The notes beneath the pieces were generated by a model. It worked only from the letters and a program-made list of their open reading frames with translations, was not told the origin of the DNA and ran no database searches. 30,666 nt of DNA from an uncultured Prevotella sp. (GTDB lineage Bacteria; Bacteroidota; Bacteroidia; Bacteroidales; Bacteroidaceae). Made by a program: the position numbers and the translations under genes. The stretch lies in assembly GCA_900548745.1 (NCBI GenBank), contig URLQ01000016.1, positions 1 to 30,666 on the forward strand, read 5' to 3'. This document shows positions 24,506-30,666 of the stretch, piece by piece; position 1 is the stretch's first letter; each line of letters starts with the position of its first letter.

Positions 24506-24826
24506 TTACTTCTTTTCGGTCTTTACGCACTTTGTGCAGTTCTTTTTGTCTGCATTCTTGCATTCTTTCTTAGACTTGTCGCATGCCTTGTTGCATGTCT
24601 TTCCTGCTTTCTCTTTGCAGCATGCGTCCTTTGCTGCCTTTTCTTTGCAGCATTTGGCGTTGGCATCAGCCTTAGCCTTGCAGCATTTGCCGTCATTCTT
24701 GCATTCCTTTTTTGTTTTGTCGCACTGTGCCTTTGCATCACACTTCTTCTGTGTTGTGGTCTGTGCATTTACTGTGTTGAGGCTGAGAGCAGCCATCATA
24801 ACAACAGACAAGATAAGCTTTTTCAT
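24506..24826 (-). CDS. Small exported Cys/Lys-rich protein
   Basis: The 106 residues begin with a signal peptide (MKKLILSVVMMAALSLNTVN, cleaved near AQ 21-22). The mature ~85 residues contain 14 Cys (29, 35, 42, 48, 49, 59, 60, 69, 70, 78, 82, 89, 97, 100) and about 28 Lys, with almost no hydrophobic residues. There are three CC pairs at a spacing of 10-11. An internal duplication is visible: CDKTKKECKN near the N-terminal part and CDKSKKECKN near the C-terminal part. It has no family I can name. Metal binding or disulfide chemistry is suggested only by composition. AGGAAC lies upstream of the start. The plus-strand frame over the same DNA is a hydrophobic shadow. Confidence 0.8.
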   Translation of the reverse strand: MKKLILSVVMMAALSLNTVNAQTTTQKKCDAKAQCDKTKKECKNDGKCCKAKADANAKCCKEKAAKDACCKEKAGKTCNKACDKSKKECKNADKKNCTKCVKTEKK

Positions 24827-25131
24827 CTTATTGTTCCTTTCTTTTAAAGTTATAAATAAACCAATAGTTTGTATTGGGTATACTGTTAGTCATAGAGAAT
24901 TGTATAATACTCCTTTGCAAAAATACATGTTTACTTAAGGCAAATGAAAATATTTAAGTTATTAAATTATAAAGAGATATTAAAAAAACTATCACCAATA
25001 GTGAAAAATGCTCCAAAGCAGCATCTTAACCATATTTTCCACCTCTTAGACGCATTTTTATACCATATAAGATAAAGGTAAACACTAATTTTGCCACCAG
25101 AAAATTACTAACCCTAAATAATAAGAGAAAG
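24827..25131. other. AT-rich divergent intergenic region
   Basis: This is the leader DNA of the Cys/Lys-rich gene on one side and of the acetylesterase on the other. On the plus strand TAATTTTG at 25086-25093 fits a -7 element about 40 bases before the acetylesterase start, without a clear -33. On the minus strand TATTTTTG (24925-24918) could serve the small gene. No further reading frame or RNA was recognised. Confidence 0.45.
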
Positions 25132-27024
25132 ATGAAACTGAAATTCATTGCAGCAGCCGCTTTGGCTGTTTGTTCAACGCTTTGTGTTCAGGCGCGTAAG
25201 GTTCATACCATCGGTGATTCCACGATGGCAACCTATGATGAGAGTACAACGGTAACACGTGGATGGGGACAGATGTTCCAGCAGTTCTTCAAAGGCGACA
25301 TTACGGTAAACAACCGTGCAAAGAACGGTGCCAGTAGCAAGAGCTTCTATATGGAAAGCCCTTATTGGCAGTCTGTGAAGAAACAAATTGAGCCAGGCGA
25401 CTATGTCTTGATACAGTTTGCCCATAACGATGAGAAGAGCAACGGTTGTGATGGCGATGAGCTGAAGGCTTATTACAAGAGTATCGGTGACGAGGCAAAG
25501 GCTAACAGTACAGACTATCGTGGCACGACAGCAAGCGGAACCTACAAACAGTATCTGCGCAAGTATATAGAAGAGACTCGTGCTCTTGGTGCTACTCCTG
25601 TACTTGTAGGTGCGATATGCAGGAAATACTTTGATGGAAATACTATTCGCAGAAACGGAAGGCATGACCTTGGCGATAAGTTTGACCTTCTGAAAGACGG
25701 TAAGCTGACTACTAATAATAAGGTGGCAGCCGATGACCATACCTATGATTACCCTTATCAGATGCAGCAGGTGGCACAGGAGATGGACGTGCAGTATCTT
25801 GATCTTACAACAGCCACAAAGGAGCTCTATGAGAGCTATGGCGACGCAAAGGCAAATGAACTGCTCTTTGACGGCAATGGCAGTACACATACTTCAGCAA
25901 TGGGAGCTACCCTCATAGCTCGTCTTGCAGCACAGCTGATGCTTAAAGCCGGTATTCTGGTGGACAATATCAATCTGACAAGTGACTTGAGCGTGAACCC
26001 TTCACAGCTTGACCTCGGACAGGCTTACAAGGGACAGACGGTAATAAAGGAACTGCAGATAAATGGTTTTGACCTTACTCCGGCAGAAGGAACGGTGGCG
26101 GTCACAGTAAGTGGCGGTCTCTCTGTTTCAGCAGATGGCAATGACTATGGCAGCTCTGCAACACTGAGCTACAAAGAAGGAACTGTGATTGGCAGTGTGA
26201 AGGTGAAATATAATTTCGTGGCTGCGGGTGATGTGAATGAGACGGTAACCGTAACAAGCGGTGACAAGACGATAGAAGTTCCTGTAAACGGAAAGTGTGT
26301 GGAGCTTGCTGACGGCGTACCTACGTCAGCATACTGGAGATTGGAGAAAGATGACAACTGCACAGCCGAAGGACCTGTGAATCCGGTTGGCGAGACATAC
26401 AGCGAGATGAAGTTACAGAGGTATTCAAGTCCAAACGCCAACACCACATGGCCAGAAGGAACAGGCTTTGATGCCACACGAAAAGTGCAGCGAAATATCA
26501 TAGAAGGAGAAGCGTGGCCGGCAGGAGAGATAGACGAAGTGTCTACACGCTGGATAGAGTTTGCCGTAAAGCCTGCAAAGGGAACAACATTCAATGTCAA
26601 TGAGATTAGCATGTATGTGTGCGGTTGCGGAGGAAACGGTATGCGTTGTAAGATTTACTATTCAAAGGAAGAAAACTTCGCAAATGCTGTGAATATAGCA
26701 GATTTCTCTGGTTCGATGAAGGCAAACAACATGATGGAGGTAAAGGCGACACCTGTGCTTGAACTCAAAGAGAATGAGACATTGCGCGTACGTATCTATC
26801 CTTGGTATAATAGTTCAGCCACGGGAAAGACCATCTGCGTCAGTGATGTGAAGATTGGTGGCGTTGCAGTGGACGGTTCTACTGGCGTAAACACTCTGGA
26901 GAACAACAAGAAGACCACTGCCACCTATTATAATATATATGGCATGCGCCAAAACGGTATGAAGAAAGGACTGAATATCGTGATGGAAAACGGAACAGCC
27001 AAGAAGATAATAAATAACAGATAA
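25132..27024 (+). CDS. CE12-type (rhamnogalacturonan) acetylesterase with T9SS tail
   Basis: The protein likely removes acetyl groups from pectin or rhamnogalacturonan outside the cell. It has 630 residues, with the signal peptide in the first ~21. The SGNH/GDSL hydrolase domain (about 22-285) has the nucleophile Ser30 in TIGDSTMATY, GWGQMF, the oxyanion Asn99 in QFAHND and His253 in DGNGSTHTS. The usual Asp three residues before the His is Gly250 here; Asp247 is six before. A beta-rich linker (about 286-390) and a jelly-roll, CBM-like module (about 395-585) follow. The end (YYNIYGMRQNGMKKGLNIV...) is a T9SS-like sorting domain. The stop overlaps the next start by one base (TAATG), so it is coupled with the pectinesterase. 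The CE12 name rests on motifs; acetyl xylan substrates cannot be excluded. Confidence 0.88.
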   Translation: MKLKFIAAAALAVCSTLCVQARKVHTIGDSTMATYDESTTVTRGWGQMFQQFFKGDITVNNRAKNGASSKSFYMESPYWQSVKKQIEPGDYVLIQFAHNDEKSNGCDGDELKAYYKSIGDEAKANSTDYRGTTASGTYKQYLRKYIEETRALGATPVLVGAICRKYFDGNTIRRNGRHDLGDKFDLLKDGKLTTNNKVAADDHTYDYPYQMQQVAQEMDVQYLDLTTATKELYESYGDAKANELLFDGNGSTHTSAMGATLIARLAAQLMLKAGILVDNINLTSDLSVNPSQLDLGQAYKGQTVIKELQINGFDLTPAEGTVAVTVSGGLSVSADGNDYGSSATLSYKEGTVIGSVKVKYNFVAAGDVNETVTVTSGDKTIEVPVNGKCVELADGVPTSAYWRLEKDDNCTAEGPVNPVGETYSEMKLQRYSSPNANTTWPEGTGFDATRKVQRNIIEGEAWPAGEIDEVSTRWIEFAVKPAKGTTFNVNEISMYVCGCGGNGMRCKIYYSKEENFANAVNIADFSGSMKANNMMEVKATPVLELKENETLRVRIYPWYNSSATGKTICVSDVKIGGVAVDGSTGVNTLENNKKTTATYYNIYGMRQNGMKKGLNIVMENGTAKKIINNR

Positions 27025-30000
27025 TGAAAAATACAAGAATCCTAACAGTCATAGCCTCTGTACTTGTCGCATGGATGGGACTGGGCTATGCAATGGCAGA
27101 AGAAGCCATCAGCGCTAAGAATGCCACTATCAAGTGGGCTTTTGACAAAAGCGGGGATAATCCTTCAGCAGCAGACGTGTCAGAACCTACTGCAATATCA
27201 ACAACAAGCTTCTCGCTTGGCAGTAAATTGTATTTCAACGGAAAGCAGGGAGACCTGTCAAAGCTTAACCCTACCGAAAAGATCGGCAATGCAAGGGATG
27301 AAGCTTCGTATGTAGCTTTCTCCATCGTTACGAAGAAAGGGATAAACTTCACTCCAAAGAAACTTACATTCAACTCCCAGAAGTGCGGTACGAGTGGAGG
27401 AGTGCTTGATGTAGTGGCAAAGTATGGCGACAATACAGTGGAGCTGCTCAAGGGCTTTAATCCGGAGCGTAATTCAGCATCTTCGTCAGATATAGATCTG
27501 ACAGCGTTGCAGACCATCAGCGGAAAGGTGGAACTGTATTTCTATGTCTACAATCTTGCAAACAACAAGCAGCTGGCTCTCGGCAATATTGTTGTGACAG
27601 GTGATTTGAACGGTACACCGATAAGCGTTCCTGTCTATACTCTCAGCGTGAAGTCTGCAGATGAAACTGCCGGCACACTTAGCGTTACCCCGGCAGGAGA
27701 CAAGTTTGACGAAGGTACACGCATCACTGTAAGTACAACCGAAAACTTCGGCTATCATTTCCAGGCATGGGTTGACGACAATAACACTGTCATCTCCACA
27801 GAGAACCCTTATTCTTTCGACCTGAATGCCAACACATCCCTTACTGCTACATATATAAAGAATGAAGTGTATGCCTTGAACGTGAAGCTCGAAGGAGGTG
27901 CCAATGCAAACCTCGTACAGTTCTCGCCAGCAGGCAACGTGGTAAACGGAGTACACTACTATGAATCAGGAACAGACGTGAAGCTTACAGCCTTGAACAA
28001 CCGCATCCTGACGTTCACAAGTTGGGAGGACAACTCTACTTCGATGGAGCGCGAGGTGAGGATGGACGGAGAGAAGAGCCTGACTGCCAACTTCTCCAGT
28101 ACAGACTATATCGTAGGTTGGGACCTCTATAGCGACACTCCGTCACAGGAGCGTGCTGCAGACTATAAGGCAGAGAGCGACAATGCAGGACTGTTGTCTT
28201 TGCGCAATGCCGCTGGCAACACGTCAAGCTGGCTTGCCTGTGGCTCCCAGAAGGGAGGACAGAACGGCAAGTATGCTGCCCGCTGCTGGAAGAAGCTCTC
28301 TGACAAGTATTATTTCGAAATATCCTTCTCTACCGTAGGCTATTCCGCAGTGAAGCTCTCTGCTGCTGTTGGTGACGACTTCAATGCTCACAGCATCGTA
28401 AACGCAGAATATTCTGTTGACGGTACAACATACACAAAGTTCGGCACTTATAATCTTCCTGCCCGTGGATGGGACTCACAGGAGTTTGAACTGCCTGCCG
28501 AAGCTGCCGGACAGCAGTCGGTACGCGTTCGCTTCCTGCCAGACTATGACTCTCCGCTCGTCGGCTCTGCCGGTGATTATGACGGACTTGCCGTGGCGGA
28601 AATCTTTGTGCTTGCAGACAAGGAAACTGTAAATGATAATGAAGCTCCGAAACTCCTGTCTTCTATTCCAGCAGACAAGTCTACGGGAGCAACGGCAAAC
28701 GGTTCCGTTATCCTGACATTCGATGAGAAAGTAATAGCGGCAGAGAACAGCACGGCTACTCTCGGTGCGGAGCCCCTTAAGCCTACAGTAAGCGGCAAGA
28801 CCGTAGTCTATCAGTACAGCGGATTGAAGTATTCTACATCTTATACATTCAAGCTTCCGGCAGGAATGATTCTCGACCGCAGCGGCAACGCTTTTGAGGG
28901 TACAGAATTCAGCTTCACTACGATGGACCGCAAGCAGCCGGAGGCAAAGGTTTATGATGCTGTCGTGGCGCAAGATGGTACTGGCGACTACACCACAGTG
29001 CAGGCTGCTATAGATGCGGCACCGGCAAATCGTGTGAAGCCGTGGCTGATATTTATCAAAGAGGGTACATATAAAGAACATGTTGTCCTCCCTTCCAATA
29101 AACCTTATCTGTATTTCATCGGACAGGGACGCGACAAGGTGTTCATTAGTGACGACAAGCTCTGCGGCGGAAGCAATGCGCTGTCCGTTGACAAGGGAGC
29201 AACCTTTGTGGCTCATGCAGCGAATCTGTATTTTGAAGGACTTAGTTTCGTAAACTCATACGGAGTGGAAAAGAACGATGGTCCGCAGGCTCTTGCCCTG
29301 AACACAGAGAACGACCGTATCGTGTTCAATAAGGTTGGTATGTACAGCTATCAGGACACATGGATTACAACAAGCAAGTCTAACTATCGCCACTACGTGA
29401 AGGATTCCTTCATTGAGGGTGCCGTTGACTTCATCTATAACAGCGGTAACGTATATTTCGACAACGACACACTGAACATCGTGCGTAAGAGCGGAGGCTA
29501 TATCGTGGCTCCTTCTCATCAGAAGGATGTGGAATGGGGTTATGTCTTCATGAACAATGTCATCACCGCCCCTGGCGTTCCGTCGGAGACAGACGTATGG
29601 TTCGGCAGACCATGGCACAACTTCCCGAAGACTGTGTTTATCAATACCAAGGCGGAGGTTACTATTCCGGCAAAGGGATGGTATGACACGATGGGCGGAC
29701 TGCCTGTCCTGTGGGCGGACTACAACACCGTTGACGGCGACGGCAACCCTGTAGACCTCTCTCATCGTCAGGATACATACTGGTATAAGGATGCAAGCGG
29801 CAATCGTGTGGAAGGTAAGGCTAAAAACTATCTGACTGACGAAGAGGCTGCACAGTATACGGTAAAGAACGTTCTCTCGGGTGACGACAACTGGCAACCG
29901 GAACTTCTTACTGAAGCTTGCGAGGCTCCGAAACCTGTTCTTTCAGACGGTATGATAAAGTGGGATGCCGTACCGTATTCCATCTGTTATGTAATTACGA

Positions 30001-30275
30001 AGAATGGAAAGGTTGAGGGCTTCACTACAGCCACATCTTGTGAGTATGCAGCAGGCAACACCTATTCAATACAGGCAGCCAATGAGTTCGGCGGATTGAG
30101 TGAAGCAACAAAGGTTAACACTGCAACAGGGGTGGAGAACATAGAAAAAACGGACGGCTTTGTTCCAGATGCAGTATATTCTCTTGACGGTACACGTCAG
30201 ACTAAGGCGGCAAGAGGAATAAACATCTTGACAGACGGTAAAACGGCAAAAAAGGTTGTTTTAAAAGATAAGTAA
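27024..30275 (+). CDS. Multidomain pectin methylesterase (CE8) with T9SS tail
   Basis: The protein removes methyl esters from homogalacturonan, releasing methanol, outside the cell. It has 1083 residues, with a signal peptide in the first ~25. In order: a beta-sandwich (about 27-200); two InlB-type repeats (about 203-276 and 283-357, each with a W near the middle and TA.Y/TANF at the end); a jelly-roll-like module (about 362-538); an SbsA-like Ig domain (about 542-633); the CE8 beta-helix (about 640-985); a short fibronectin-like piece; and a T9SS-like tail (VYSLDGTRQTKAARGINILT). Catalytic residues are complete: Gln755 (GPQALAL), Gln777-Asp778 (YSYQDTW), Asp802 (GAVDFIYNSG), Arg862 and Trp864 (FGRPWH). 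Most CE8 enzymes are 300-600 residues, so the N-terminal half is a large accessory region, probably for binding or spacing. It is coupled to the acetylesterase. Confidence 0.93.
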   Translation: MKNTRILTVIASVLVAWMGLGYAMAEEAISAKNATIKWAFDKSGDNPSAADVSEPTAISTTSFSLGSKLYFNGKQGDLSKLNPTEKIGNARDEASYVAFSIVTKKGINFTPKKLTFNSQKCGTSGGVLDVVAKYGDNTVELLKGFNPERNSASSSDIDLTALQTISGKVELYFYVYNLANNKQLALGNIVVTGDLNGTPISVPVYTLSVKSADETAGTLSVTPAGDKFDEGTRITVSTTENFGYHFQAWVDDNNTVISTENPYSFDLNANTSLTATYIKNEVYALNVKLEGGANANLVQFSPAGNVVNGVHYYESGTDVKLTALNNRILTFTSWEDNSTSMEREVRMDGEKSLTANFSSTDYIVGWDLYSDTPSQERAADYKAESDNAGLLSLRNAAGNTSSWLACGSQKGGQNGKYAARCWKKLSDKYYFEISFSTVGYSAVKLSAAVGDDFNAHSIVNAEYSVDGTTYTKFGTYNLPARGWDSQEFELPAEAAGQQSVRVRFLPDYDSPLVGSAGDYDGLAVAEIFVLADKETVNDNEAPKLLSSIPADKSTGATANGSVILTFDEKVIAAENSTATLGAEPLKPTVSGKTVVYQYSGLKYSTSYTFKLPAGMILDRSGNAFEGTEFSFTTMDRKQPEAKVYDAVVAQDGTGDYTTVQAAIDAAPANRVKPWLIFIKEGTYKEHVVLPSNKPYLYFIGQGRDKVFISDDKLCGGSNALSVDKGATFVAHAANLYFEGLSFVNSYGVEKNDGPQALALNTENDRIVFNKVGMYSYQDTWITTSKSNYRHYVKDSFIEGAVDFIYNSGNVYFDNDTLNIVRKSGGYIVAPSHQKDVEWGYVFMNNVITAPGVPSETDVWFGRPWHNFPKTVFINTKAEVTIPAKGWYDTMGGLPVLWADYNTVDGDGNPVDLSHRQDTYWYKDASGNRVEGKAKNYLTDEEAAQYTVKNVLSGDDNWQPELLTEACEAPKPVLSDGMIKWDAVPYSICYVITKNGKVEGFTTATSCEYAAGNTYSIQAANEFGGLSEATKVNTATGVENIEKTDGFVPDAVYSLDGTRQTKAARGINILTDGKTAKKVVLKDK

Positions 30276-30315
30276 AGTTAGTAGAGTTTTGCGCAGCAAA
30301 ACATTGTAGTATTAA

Positions 30316-30357
30316 AGTCCGGGAACGCCATGTGATATAGCGTTCCCGGACTCCTTG
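30316..30357 (+). terminator. Terminator of the pectin esterase unit
   Basis: AGTCCGGGAACGC (30316-30328) pairs perfectly over 13 bp with GCGTTCCCGGACT (30340-30352), with an 11-base loop, followed by CCTTGTTTTT. A smaller stem, GTTTTGC/GCAAAAC, precedes it at 30286-30302. Confidence 0.88.
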
Positions 30358-30666
30358 TTTTTATCACCTTGCTATCCATGCTCGTTTATGTTCATTTTTA
30401 GAAAGTCGGTAACCTTTATTTCTATTAAATTAATGGAGCATCTTTGAGAAAGTGGTAATATTGCCAGCAACCTCGTACCACTATACAAGAGATTATACGG
30501 ATTTAGCAATCTCGTTGAAGTATATTGGATGATTTATTTTTCTTTGGTGACGCAATGACGAAGTCTGAAAAAGTCCATACCAGGGAATAAACCTGAGATA
30601 TGGACTTTCTTGATGTATGCTCGGCATGAGTTTATTCTAATGGGTGCAAGTCCCTAACAAGCCCTA
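30358..30666. other. Gene-free right edge with hairpin; possible group II intron start
   Basis: No intact reading frame is visible. AAAGTCCATA (30570-30579) and TATGGACTTT (30599-30608) form a perfect 10-bp stem, with an inner CAGG/CCTG stem. After it comes GGGTGCAAGTCCC (30642-30654), a small hairpin motif that resembles one in domain I of bacterial group II introns. The window ends 12 bases later, so this cannot be confirmed. The T-arm of a tRNA was considered but the loop does not fit. Confidence 0.35.

Noticed and set aside
24461..24847. Hydrophobic plus-strand frame that looks like a membrane protein
   Set aside because: It is the complement of Lys/Cys codons of the small minus-strand gene, which has a proper signal peptide, an SD-like sequence and a terminator.
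30642..30654. T-arm of a tRNA gene
   Set aside because: The loop is TGCAAGT rather than TTCRANY, and no acceptor or anticodon arm can be placed upstream.

Overview
The window comes from a Bacteroidota chromosome, most likely Prevotella or a close relative (Bacteroidales). Three signs support this. Start regions generally lack Shine-Dalgarno sequences, and several genes follow the Bacteroidota promoter pattern TAnnTTTG, sometimes with TTG about 20 bases upstream. Four large secreted proteins end in a type IX secretion (T9SS)-like C-terminal sorting domain. The housekeeping genes (short adenylate kinase, nadK/pdxJ divergent pair, DJ-1/ispD/recG, DUF4831) are of the Bacteroidales type.

Left part (1-7972), accessory. 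It opens with the broken C-terminus of an IS982-type transposase. Next is a minus-strand ATPase with a DUF234-type nuclease-like tail, whose promoter sits inside nested inverted repeats. Two large secreted proteins of unknown function follow. The first is split by a run of nine G: signal peptide and body are in different frames and would be joined by eight G, so this is a candidate phase-variable (or mis-sequenced) gene. A 114-base imperfect palindrome lies between the two. The long gap after the second holds a terminator, a run of nine C and a DUF2442 remnant.

Middle (7973-24390), mostly housekeeping. It holds class II fructose-bisphosphate aldolase, a DUF4831 protein, NAD(P)HX repair (nnr), hpt and adk. 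A minus-strand cluster follows: nadK, ABC exporter, thioredoxin-like protein, obgE and pgeF. On the plus strand come pdxJ, a DJ-1 family protein, ispD, recG and a secreted M23 peptidase with LysM. Between pdxJ and the DJ-1 gene lies an array of six degenerate 22-bp units, most with a small hairpin whose paired bases covary; I cannot match it to a known element.

Right part (24391-30666). A small secreted protein made largely of Cys and Lys is followed by a two-gene unit for pectin de-esterification: a CE12-type acetylesterase and a large CE8 pectin methylesterase, overlapping by one base. They would strip acetyl and methyl esters from pectin outside the cell or at its surface. The window ends in a strong terminator, then sequence with a hairpin and a motif that may be the start of a group II intron cut by the window edge.

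Gene calls rest on motifs read by eye; no searches were run. Family names are recognition from memory, and domain borders are approximate.
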